DNA of 33,280 nucleotides from a bacterium (lineage in GTDB: Bacteria; SZUA-79; Acidulodesulfobacterales; Acidulodesulfobacteraceae): positions 1 to 33,280 of the forward strand of contig JAKAOK010000016.1 in the NCBI GenBank assembly GCA_021812245.1, in the 5' to 3' direction. Shown in pieces: positions 1 through 7,945 of the stretch. The notes under the pieces were generated by a model. That model searched no databases and was not told the DNA's origin. It worked only from the letters and a program-made list of their open reading frames with translations. Both the position numbers and the translations under genes were made by a program. How positions within the stretch are numbered: position 1 is the stretch's first letter; each line of letters begins with the position of its first letter.

Positions 1-27
1 TTTTTAAAAAGGTAATTTTTTTAAAAA

Positions 28-63
28 GTAAAATTATTTTTTAGTCCCAAAAATTAATTTTAC
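28..63 (-). terminator. Possible AT-rich intrinsic terminator
   Basis: Two 15-nt arms (28-42 and 49-63) are complementary with one mismatch around a 6-nt loop. Read on the minus strand the stem is followed directly by a short T run. It lies about 200 nt past the stop of the AlbA_2 gene, so it could end that transcript. The stem is almost pure A/T, so it is weak and may be chance in such AT-rich DNA. The rest of 1-268 shows no gene that can be supported. Confidence 0.25.
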
Positions 64-268
64 CTAAAAAAATCTCCTAAACAGGGGTCAGGATAGGAGC
101 AAATAATTTCTATCGGCAATTTTGGGTTTATATTACATATTTAAAAAACAAGGCGCTTGCATTAAAATATTATATCATTCTCGAAAAAAACGCCTCTTCC
201 GCCATTTATAAAAGTCTTGCCTCTTCAATGATTTCCGCAATAAATATTCAGAAATAATATTTTTATTA

Positions 269-1429
269 TTAAGTATTTCTTCTTTTAAAAATGCATTTAA
301 ACTCTTCTTTTTCGATATTGTTGATAAATTCGACATTGGGTTCGAGTCTAATAATTCTTCTAACGCCGCTTCCATACCCGCTATACGGCAAAACGGTTTT
401 GCAAATAGAATTTAATATGGGATTACGTTGAATGGAAATGCCGTTTCTAATTATTTCTATCGTTAATTTATTAGGAAGTTTACCCGGATTAATAATCTCC
501 AATCTATCATTAAATATAAATATTTTTATAGAAGATTGAATAAAGTAATCTCTATGAACAATCGCATTTACTACCGCTTCTGAAATTGCCCGCAAGTCTA
601 TCTCGGATTTAGGAGAAGAGTTAAAATCTTCTTCTACCTGTAAATTTCTTAAATTGTTTTTAATAAATTCAATTGATTTGTCATATATTGACCTGACCGC
701 CCCCTTAACGGTTAACTTACGAATAAATCTATCGGCGGACACATCGTTACCGTCAAAATTCACGCAATCGATATAAAAATTAGGGGTAAAATTTTGCGGC
801 GTTCTTCCAAACACTATATTTCCCATAACGGTTAATTGACCGTCTCTTAAAATTCTTACATTGTTCAAAACAGTTTTCAAATCTATATTGTTGTTTTTTA
901 TATCTTTTAATAAATCGGGATTATCTTTTTGTAAAAATTCATAAAATAAACCGGTATCTATATCATCGATAGAAGTTCCCTGAATAATTTCTTCGTCTGC
1001 GTATAATATTTTAGATTCCGAGAACAGTCGCCTTAATTCTTCGGTGGACAGTTTTCTTTTATCTCCTGCCGATTTTGTATAAAAAAATCCGCTGCTTGTC
1101 TGATAAGGCTTTGAGTTGCCTTCTTTAATATAGATAATAATTAATTTTTTATTATCAATCTCCGTAATTTCGGTTAATGGATATATAGGGGGTTTTACGT
1201 TTTCATTAGCCGTATTAGAAATTATTTGATTTAATTCCCTGATTCTTTTATCGGTTAAACCCACTATCTCGCCGCTATCGGAAACTCCGATTATAATAAT
1301 ACCGCCTTGCGCATTGGAAAATGCAACCATTTCCTCAGATATTTTTCCGCTATTGCTAAAATCGAGCTTTAGTTGTGTAAATCCGTCTTCGCCTTTTTCT
1401 ATTTTATCTATTAATTCTAATGCTTCCAC
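269..1429 (-). CDS. AlbA_2 (Schlafen-like) domain putative DNA-binding/regulatory protein
   Basis: The 386-residue protein has the AlbA_2 fold at its N-terminus (about residues 10-130), with the pattern 'FTQLKLDFSN', then 'EEMVAFSNAQGG' and 'IIIIGVSDSGEI'. This is characteristic of the family often annotated as ATP-binding protein, transcriptional regulator or RecG-like helicase. The C-terminal half has a GHKL-like signature, 'AISEAVVNAIVHRDY' followed by 'RLEIINPGKLP' and 'GYGSGVRRI'. The reading frame starts with GTG, inside the last codons of the upstream PHP-ATPase gene (13-nt overlap), with no obvious Shine-Dalgarno sequence, so translational coupling is likely. The family is known to bind nucleic acid or nucleotides, and its members occur both as regulators and in defence loci. 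The partner gene suggests a shared job in nucleic-acid sensing, which is inference. Length and domain ends look complete. Confidence 0.85.
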   Translation of the reverse strand: MEALELIDKIEKGEDGFTQLKLDFSNSGKISEEMVAFSNAQGGIIIIGVSDSGEIVGLTDKRIRELNQIISNTANENVKPPIYPLTEITEIDNKKLIIIYIKEGNSKPYQTSSGFFYTKSAGDKRKLSTEELRRLFSESKILYADEEIIQGTSIDDIDTGLFYEFLQKDNPDLLKDIKNNNIDLKTVLNNVRILRDGQLTVMGNIVFGRTPQNFTPNFYIDCVNFDGNDVSADRFIRKLTVKGAVRSIYDKSIEFIKNNLRNLQVEEDFNSSPKSEIDLRAISEAVVNAIVHRDYFIQSSIKIFIFNDRLEIINPGKLPNKLTIEIIRNGISIQRNPILNSICKTVLPYSGYGSGVRRIIRLEPNVEFINNIEKEEFKCIFKRRNT

Positions 1430-4065
1430 AATTTATACGCCTCATTTCTTTTTTTAAACGCATCTTCGCCGCCTTCCATAACGTTAATAATACTTTGCTG
1501 TATCTGCTCTTCGTCTATACTGCCCTGTTCTATAGCGATGTTATCGTTTTCATAACGGCATACCGTAATCTGTTCGCAATCGCCAAGAACCGGTATATTT
1601 GCATTATGGGTAGCAAAAATTAATTGAATTTTGTCTTTTTGTTCCAAAATTTCTTTGACTAATTCATTATATATAGTCTGATTATCTAAATCGTCTTCCG
1701 GCTGATCTATGATTATTATTCCGTTATCATGCCGGGATATAATAAAGTTAATTAATGCCGAAGCTCTTTGTCCAAGCGATAAATGGGAAAGCTCTTTACC
1801 TTTATAGAGAATTTTTATTTTATCGGGGGCTTTATACGTCAAACATTCCGATAAATTTGAGTCGAAATACTCTTTAAATTTATAATATCTAGCCTCGCTT
1901 AAAATTTCTTTTAAAGATTGATTATTTTTATAATATTCTGTCAAATCAGGCAGTTTTTCGGTAATTTTCTTGTAATCGTCCGTTCTTAAGCCACTGCCGC
2001 CAAAAATATTTTTTAAAAATTCCTCGAAATCTTTCTTACCTCCTTTGAATTCAATGTCGATTTTAACTAATTTTTCTTCTTTGTTTACATTTCCTAACAG
2101 CGTTTTAACTTCGTTGTATTCTTTAATATATAATTCGTTTAATTCGGCGAGGCGGCTGTTTAATTCATTCTGTAAATTTTCTTTTTTTAACGATAGTTTT
2201 TCGATTTCTTTTAATTTAATTTGATTTATTTCTAATTCTCTTTCTATTTGAAGAAAATCTTCCGGTTTCAATTTAGGTATATTTATTTCGCGTAAAATTT
2301 TATTGAATTCTTCGAGTTTATCGTCAAATTTTTTATTAAATTTAAATACGACGGCATCCAGAATTTTTTTTGATTTTAAAAAATCAGAAATAGCTTCAAA
2401 GATTCTTTCCGACTCAATAGTCAAATTTTTTATAAATTGTTTTAATTCTTCAAAATTATTTTGATTATATAATGATTTGGGAACCGATAATGTTTTTAAA
2501 ACCTCTCTATTGTCATTATAAAAATATCCCCATTTCAAAAAATAATCGGCAATCTCATTTTTAATCTTATCTATTTGTATTTTATCTAATTCAAAATTTC
2601 TTTGTTCTTTTAACCTGCTTTCCAATTTAAATTTTTCGAACCCTTTTTTATTGATTTCGAGTTCATTAATTTTTTGTTTAACCTCTACTTTTCTTTCTTC
2701 GATATTTTTATACGAATTTAATTTTTCGATAATTATTTTTATATCATTTTTTTTATCCGTTATTTCTCCCTTATAAGGCTCTACTCTTTTCCCGAACAGC
2801 TTTTTTATTAAATCTTTTTCAAAATTATTTCTGATTCCAAACATAGAAAGGTCTTTCTGTCCAAAATATAACGGTTTATTCAATAATGAGTCGATACCTA
2901 TATTTATCGATTTTTTAGGTTCTAAATCATTAAAAACTTCGGTATTATGTCTATTAATTTTTTTAATAGTATATTCATTCATAAACGTATCCGAAATTTT
3001 TAATGTAACCTTCCCTCCGCTACCCAGCACATAATCGACTAATGATTCTTTATATCTATAAGATTCGTCGGCTGAATTATCGCTGAAAGGAATTTCTAAG
3101 GCATATCGAATAGATTCTAAAATAGAAGATTTTCCGCTGCCTCTTATACCTATTAAATTATTCATATAAGGCGAAAAAAGTACATGTTTCCCGTTTAATT
3201 TTCCACCTTCGAATAATACCGACTTTATAAAACTTTTTTCAGATTTATGTTCATCCTTTGAAACTCTATACTCATAAAAAACAAGCGCATATCTTACTGC
3301 ATCAAAATTGAAATCCCCTATTTTGATATAAGATTTTTCACCCTTACCTATTTCTTCTATTTTTTTTGGATCGGATCCTTCGACATTAGCAAATTGTTTT
3401 TCTAAATGCTCTATTTTTTTATTAGATGATATATGATTTTTTTGAAAAGCAACTACATTATCGTTAAAAAGGTTATTTTTACCGATAGTCTGTATTAACC
3501 CTCCTTTTAGTTCATTAAAGAAACCGTTATCATTGTTTACATGGGCAAGTATAATGAAATAATCCCTCCCGTCTTTTTTATAATCTTCAAGTGTTTCAAT
3601 GGTACTTATTAAATCGGTATTTGCTTTTCCGTTATTTGTTCTAAAATTAGATTGTCCTTTAGAAACCGAATCTAAAAATCTGCCGATAAAATCTTCATTA
3701 GTTTTATTTTCATGCCATTTTTCATTGAAACATACTAATATATGAATTCCGTTTGATCCTTCTTTTGCAGTTAATTCTACGCCGGCGAGTAAATAGATAT
3801 TTTCTTTTATAGCTCTTTTTTTGAGCTCTTTAAATTCCTCAATGTCGAATTTATTATGGTTCGTTATAATGCCGACCTTGATTTCGCTTGCTTTGAGGTT
3901 ATTTATATATTTTTCATAATAATCTGCTCCTATATAAAAATTTCCTCTATCTGCTTTTGTATGAAGATGACAGTCGAACCTGACCCATGTCGAGCCATAA
4001 TCGAATAAACTTTTACCGCTTTTATTTTCGTCTCTGTTTATATTTATATCTTTATTGTCAATCAT
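1417..4065 (-). CDS. PHP-domain plus ABC/SMC-like ATPase (TrlF-like)
   Basis: An 882-residue protein with two parts. The N-terminal PHP metallophosphoesterase carries the usual metal ligands: H33 and H35 in 'FDCHLHT', H70 in 'ITNHN', E97 in 'AGVELTA' and H108. The second part is an SMC/RecN-type ABC ATPase, with Walker A 'GIRGSGKSS' near residue 305, a long charged coiled-coil region (about 420-650), the signature 'HLSLGQRAS', Walker B 'IIIIDQPEDDLDN' near 785, and an H-loop 'FATHNAN'. This architecture matches proteins called TrlF-family AAA-like ATPases. Coiled-coil ABC ATPases fused or linked to nucleases recur in anti-phage and RNA-damage systems, so an ATP-gated nuclease or phosphoesterase acting on nucleic acid is a reasonable inference, but the substrate is unknown. 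All core motifs look intact. A -10-like TATAAT lies on the minus strand at 4113-4118 with no clear -35 box or SD. Confidence 0.88.
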   Translation of the reverse strand: MIDNKDININRDENKSGKSLFDYGSTWVRFDCHLHTKADRGNFYIGADYYEKYINNLKASEIKVGIITNHNKFDIEEFKELKKRAIKENIYLLAGVELTAKEGSNGIHILVCFNEKWHENKTNEDFIGRFLDSVSKGQSNFRTNNGKANTDLISTIETLEDYKKDGRDYFIILAHVNNDNGFFNELKGGLIQTIGKNNLFNDNVVAFQKNHISSNKKIEHLEKQFANVEGSDPKKIEEIGKGEKSYIKIGDFNFDAVRYALVFYEYRVSKDEHKSEKSFIKSVLFEGGKLNGKHVLFSPYMNNLIGIRGSGKSSILESIRYALEIPFSDNSADESYRYKESLVDYVLGSGGKVTLKISDTFMNEYTIKKINRHNTEVFNDLEPKKSINIGIDSLLNKPLYFGQKDLSMFGIRNNFEKDLIKKLFGKRVEPYKGEITDKKNDIKIIIEKLNSYKNIEERKVEVKQKINELEINKKGFEKFKLESRLKEQRNFELDKIQIDKIKNEIADYFLKWGYFYNDNREVLKTLSVPKSLYNQNNFEELKQFIKNLTIESERIFEAISDFLKSKKILDAVVFKFNKKFDDKLEEFNKILREINIPKLKPEDFLQIERELEINQIKLKEIEKLSLKKENLQNELNSRLAELNELYIKEYNEVKTLLGNVNKEEKLVKIDIEFKGGKKDFEEFLKNIFGGSGLRTDDYKKITEKLPDLTEYYKNNQSLKEILSEARYYKFKEYFDSNLSECLTYKAPDKIKILYKGKELSHLSLGQRASALINFIISRHDNGIIIIDQPEDDLDNQTIYNELVKEILEQKDKIQLIFATHNANIPVLGDCEQITVCRYENDNIAIEQGSIDEEQIQQSIINVMEGGEDAFKKRNEAYKLWKH

Positions 4066-4173
4066 TTTGATTAAAATTGATCGGATATTTTTTATATCTT
4101 CGCCTGATTTGAATTATATTAAATTTTCAATATTATTATTATATCATATGTTTATTGCATTAACTCTAAATAA

Positions 4174-5928
4174 CTATTTAAAGTTAGCGTATTTCAGATT
4201 TAATATAAAAGGATTGACGTATTTCGTGTAAATAAAAACGGAGTTGCGGTCCATATTTTTTAATTCGTCGGGGGAAATCAAGGGGTATAAGCCCGAAGCG
4301 ACGGGAGTTTCGCTGAAATCGGAAGAAAACGGAAAAGACGCAAAAACCGGATCTATATGTTTTTTAACGGATTCTTTATGAAACACGTAGCGCTCGCCCG
4401 ACATTTCCGAGTAATATCTGCATGTTTCCCATCCCGCATGCCCCATAACTATATGAGTTCCGATATTCGAGGTTATTAAGGAAATATCGCCGTAACGGTC
4501 TTTTAAAAAAGCGATATCCTGAACGGTCAAGCATACTCCGGTATTTGTTTTTCTGAGGTTGGCAAGTTCCGTATCGAAGTCGTTTAAGGTTAAAACCGGA
4601 AATTCGTCGAGGTAGATAAAAAAAGAGCGGCCGTCCGAATTTTCTTCTCTTAATGCCTTTCTCCTGTTTTCATATATTCCGTCTATAAAAATTTGCGTAA
4701 TAAAAGATATAAGCCTGCCTCCGCCGGAATTTATCTTTTCTTTAGGGATACCCGCTATAAAAAGCATATCGCCGGCAAAAAAGTCTTCGATGAAAAAGCA
4801 GTCTCCCTCTTCCTTGCATTTAAAACGGCTTCCGGCTTTCGGGTCGTTTAAAAAGTCTAAATTATTCAGTATATCCGTAACTACCTTCGCCCGTTCGTAA
4901 ACGGGAAGTTCTAAAAAGTTATTAAATAAGTTTTTTATTTTTTTACCGTTCCCGCCGTTAAATTTTACTATTTCGCCTTCTATAAACTTAACCCCCCTTT
5001 CAAAAAAAGATTTTACGGTAAGCAGGTCGAAATATTTTGCCTCGTATTTATATTTTAGATATAAAAGGCAGGCGTAAAAAAGGTCTGAAGACCTTTTAGA
5101 ATAGTATTTATGAGCATGAATATCTCCGCCTTTTATCTCGTTTCCGTCCAAATGAAAAAGCATAGAAGAAAGGTCAAGAAGTTTTTCGTCCGATAAAGGG
5201 TTTTTGTCTTTACCTATCAGGGGGTTGAAATATATTTTTTTTCTTCCGTCATAACTTTCATATTCGTAAGGGTCAAAATGAACAACGTTTTTACCTGCCT
5301 TAATCCAGCCGCTTTTAACCGATTCGTACAGGTAAGGGCTGTCTATGTCTATCGCAAAAACGCTTGCGCCGGAATATTCGGCATCTGCGGCAATTCCCGG
5401 AACTATATAGCGCGATGTTTTGCCTCCGCCGGTAGGCGAAACTATAAGCGTGTGCTCGTATCTCTTTTTTTCGTCTAACCCGATTAAAACGTCCGGTTCT
5501 TTTTTATCGCCGCAGCCTTTTAAAATTCCAAGTTCAAAGGATTTATCCCGCCTGAACGTTTTTTCGGAAAGATTTCTAAGGTCAACTCCATTTTTTAGGG
5601 AATATTTTTTATTTTTTATAAAAAACAAAATAAAAAACAAAAATATCCATAATATTAAATATTCGGCGGATATTGAAACCGGATTCGTAGAATTAGAAAA
5701 TTCGCCGTTATTTACAAATAATACTATGACCGCCGATAGAATGAGAGATAAAGCGGATATAGAAACAAAATAATATATAAAGCCGGAATTAAAAAACTTT
5801 TTAGTTTTAGCGGCGGAATTTGAATTATATTCGGACGGTATAACGCTGAAATTAGAAATTATTTCTCCGTAAGAGGCAAAACGGCCTGCGGCGGCGGGAT
5901 GACGATTTTTATTTTTATTAAAAAACAT
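4174..5928 (-). CDS. VirD4/TraD-like type IV coupling ATPase (orphan)
   Basis: The 584-residue protein has two N-terminal membrane helices (about 50-72 and 88-104) and then a RecA-like motor domain. Walker A is 'SPTGGGKT' at 164-171, preceded by 'YEHTLIVS', the VirD4/TraD/TraG pattern. Walker B is 'FFIYLDEFPVL' near 436-446, followed by 'KTNTGVCLTVQDI', the sensor region seen in coupling proteins. Such proteins are hexameric pumps that pass DNA or protein to a type IV secretion channel at the inner membrane. No relaxase, VirB component or other transfer gene is present in the window. It follows the DedA gene by only 15 nt and appears to close the waaA-bioA run. It may be a leftover from an integrated element, or it may serve some other membrane translocation role. 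Family assignment is firm; function is open. Confidence 0.85.
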   Translation of the reverse strand: MFFNKNKNRHPAAAGRFASYGEIISNFSVIPSEYNSNSAAKTKKFFNSGFIYYFVSISALSLILSAVIVLFVNNGEFSNSTNPVSISAEYLILWIFLFFILFFIKNKKYSLKNGVDLRNLSEKTFRRDKSFELGILKGCGDKKEPDVLIGLDEKKRYEHTLIVSPTGGGKTSRYIVPGIAADAEYSGASVFAIDIDSPYLYESVKSGWIKAGKNVVHFDPYEYESYDGRKKIYFNPLIGKDKNPLSDEKLLDLSSMLFHLDGNEIKGGDIHAHKYYSKRSSDLFYACLLYLKYKYEAKYFDLLTVKSFFERGVKFIEGEIVKFNGGNGKKIKNLFNNFLELPVYERAKVVTDILNNLDFLNDPKAGSRFKCKEEGDCFFIEDFFAGDMLFIAGIPKEKINSGGGRLISFITQIFIDGIYENRRKALREENSDGRSFFIYLDEFPVLTLNDFDTELANLRKTNTGVCLTVQDIAFLKDRYGDISLITSNIGTHIVMGHAGWETCRYYSEMSGERYVFHKESVKKHIDPVFASFPFSSDFSETPVASGLYPLISPDELKNMDRNSVFIYTKYVNPFILNLKYANFK

Positions 5929-5943
5929 TTAGCGAATAATAAG

Positions 5944-6570
5944 TTAATTTTTAAACGCCGCTCTTATATGACGGTATAAATATATAATTATCAGTACGGA
6001 TACGGCTAATATTAAAATAATTCCGAATTTTCTAAAATAAGGAATAAAAACATTTATATTCCGTCCCACGACTAAACCAAGATATGCGACTGCCGTATTG
6101 TAAATCAACGACCCTAAGATTATATAAATACTGAATTTTTTATAATTCATAAGCGATGCGCCGGGCGGAAAACCTATGTAGGTTTTTATAACAGGCAGGC
6201 ATACGCCTACAAATACCGCAATAGAGCCGTATTTTTTAAACCAGATTTCCGCTTTATCGAGTTCTTTTTTGCTGACGAGGAAATATTTTCCGTATTTTTC
6301 TACCAGCCGTCTCCCCCCTCTTTTTCCGATATAATAAAGAAGCGACGAGCCGATAAGCGTACCTAAGGTTGCGCTTAAAACCGCAAGATAAAAGTTTATC
6401 TTGCCCTCTCCCGATAAAAAGCCCGAAAGACCCAGAACCGCCTCGGAAGAAACGGGAAGAGCGCAGGATTCCAGAATCATTAGAAAAATAATGCTCGGAT
6501 ACAGCAGTCCCATTGAAAGCGCCCACGAAAGAAATATACCGATATAGCCTTTATTTAAGTATTTAAGCAT
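5944..6570 (-). CDS. DedA-family (VTT domain) inner-membrane protein
   Basis: A 208-residue polytopic membrane protein, probably with 4-6 helices. The N-terminal re-entrant motif 'LESCALPVSSEAVLGLSGFL' and the later 'LGTLIGSSLLYYIGKRGG' are typical of DedA/SNARE-associated (VTT) proteins, a family that includes lipid scramblases and transporters for undecaprenyl phosphate or phosphatidylethanolamine. The second amphipathic motif reads 'FVGVCLPVIKTYIGFPPG'. In well-studied members two arginines sit here, and in this protein they appear as V and K. The gene begins 3 nt after bioA ends and is followed by the VirD4-like gene after 15 nt, so co-transcription is very likely. A role in envelope lipid recycling would suit the waaA-containing run, but that is inference. 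Confidence 0.88.
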   Translation of the reverse strand: MLKYLNKGYIGIFLSWALSMGLLYPSIIFLMILESCALPVSSEAVLGLSGFLSGEGKINFYLAVLSATLGTLIGSSLLYYIGKRGGRRLVEKYGKYFLVSKKELDKAEIWFKKYGSIAVFVGVCLPVIKTYIGFPPGASLMNYKKFSIYIILGSLIYNTAVAYLGLVVGRNINVFIPYFRKFGIILILAVSVLIIIYLYRHIRAAFKN

Positions 6571-6573
6571 ATT

Positions 6574-7935
6574 TTAACTCACCGCCGCCTTAACGGAATA
6601 GTAAATTGCCGACATAAGAGTATCAAGCGTTTTTTCGTCTATGACGAGAGGCGGCATTACGACTATAACGTCGCCGAGAGGTCTTATTATTACGCCTCTT
6701 TCCCGCGCGTTGAGGACGACCTTATGCCCGATTCTCTCCCCTGCTTCAAACGGTTCTTTAGTATATTTGTCTTTTACTAATTCTATGCCCGCCATAAGAC
6801 CTATACTTCTTATATCGCCCACGTTTTCCAGCATCCAAAAATCTTTAAGAAGTTCGTTGAAACGGGCTATCGTCGGTTTAATTTTATTCAGCAGGTCGTA
6901 TTTTTTGAACATTTCGAGCGATTTGACGGCGCAGGCGGATGCAAGCTGATTTCCGGTATAGGTATGTCCGTGGAAAAAAGTTTTATTGTCGCGGTAGTTT
7001 CCGATAAACCCGTCGTAAATTTCCTGAGTGAAAAGGGTAGCGGCCATAGGAAGATAGCCTCCCGTTATGCCTTTGGCTATACATATCGCATCGGGCGAAA
7101 TATCCTCGTGAAAAGCGGCAAACATTTTTCCCGTCCTGCCGAAACCCGTCGCTACTTCGTCGAGTATCAGAAGGACGCCGTTGTCTTTGCATGCCCTTTC
7201 TATTTTTTTCATATATCCCGCCGGCATAGTTATTATTCCCGAAGCACCCTGTATCATAGGTTCTATAATGAGGGCACACGACTCTTCTGCATGGACTTTT
7301 ATGATTTTTTCGGCTTCTTTTGCGCAGTATAACCCGCAATCGGGATATTTAAGACTAAAAGGGCATCTATAACAGTACGGATAGGTTATCCTTATGGTTT
7401 CAAAGAGCAAGGGCTTGTAAATAGAATGAAAAAGCTCGATGCCCCCCACCGAAACGCTTCCTAATGTATCGCCATGATAGGCTGACGTGGCGGCAATTAT
7501 TTTTTTCTTGTTTTTATATGCCGGACCCTTTTGCCTGAAATATTGAAATGCAACCTTGACGGCAATTTCTACCGAGGTCGAACCTGAATCCGAATAAAAA
7601 ACTTTTTTAAGACTTTTAGGCGCAATTCCGATAAGTTTTTCGGCAAGAATTGCCGACGGTACGTTTGCAAGCCCGAGAAGCGTGCTGTGCGATATTTTAT
7701 CTATCTGTTCTTTAAGCGCCGAATTCAGTTCCGGATTATTGTGCCCGTGAACGTTTACCCATAAAGACGATACTCCGTCGATATACCTGTTCCCGTGAAT
7801 ATCGTAAAGATAAACCCCCTCCCCTCTTTCTATCAAGATATTCCGCTCCTTTTCCCAGTCCGACATCTGGGTAAAAGGGTGCCAGACGAATTCCCTGTCT
7901 AATTTTTCGACATCGGCAGCTTGTAAATTTTTCAT
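6574..7935 (-). CDS. bioA: Adenosylmethionine-8-amino-7-oxononanoate aminotransferase
   Basis: The 453-residue protein is a PLP-dependent class III aminotransferase that makes 7,8-diaminopelargonate (DAPA) from KAPA, the antepenultimate step of biotin synthesis, in the cytoplasm. The BioA hallmark 'WHPFTQM' lies at residues 18-24. The PLP-contacting aspartate is in 'LLILDEVATGFGRTGK' (D259) and the Schiff-base lysine is K288 in 'IAKGITGGYLP'. 'SGSTSVEIAVK' forms the phosphate-binding loop. A short cysteine-rich insertion at residues 188-204 (C188, C191, C200, C204) looks like a small metal-binding knuckle. No other bio genes are visible here. The gene sits 10 nt after the PHP gene and 3 nt before the DedA gene, in the middle of an envelope-type run. 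Length is normal for the family. Confidence 0.95.
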   Translation of the reverse strand: MKNLQAADVEKLDREFVWHPFTQMSDWEKERNILIERGEGVYLYDIHGNRYIDGVSSLWVNVHGHNNPELNSALKEQIDKISHSTLLGLANVPSAILAEKLIGIAPKSLKKVFYSDSGSTSVEIAVKVAFQYFRQKGPAYKNKKKIIAATSAYHGDTLGSVSVGGIELFHSIYKPLLFETIRITYPYCYRCPFSLKYPDCGLYCAKEAEKIIKVHAEESCALIIEPMIQGASGIITMPAGYMKKIERACKDNGVLLILDEVATGFGRTGKMFAAFHEDISPDAICIAKGITGGYLPMAATLFTQEIYDGFIGNYRDNKTFFHGHTYTGNQLASACAVKSLEMFKKYDLLNKIKPTIARFNELLKDFWMLENVGDIRSIGLMAGIELVKDKYTKEPFEAGERIGHKVVLNARERGVIIRPLGDVIVVMPPLVIDEKTLDTLMSAIYYSVKAAVS

Positions 7936-7945
7936 ATTGCGATAT

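Noticed and set aside
175-375. Short minus-strand reading frame overlapping the end of the AlbA_2 gene
   Set aside because: It overlaps the conserved AlbA_2 C-terminus in another frame, has no ribosome site, and its product resembles nothing.
4174-5928. Evidence for an integrative conjugative element
   Set aside because: Only the coupling ATPase is present. No relaxase, integrase, attachment site or secretion genes were found in the window.
6983-7372. Long alternative frames on both strands inside bioA
   Set aside because: They overlap a fully conserved bioA, have no own signals and are shadows of its codon usage.
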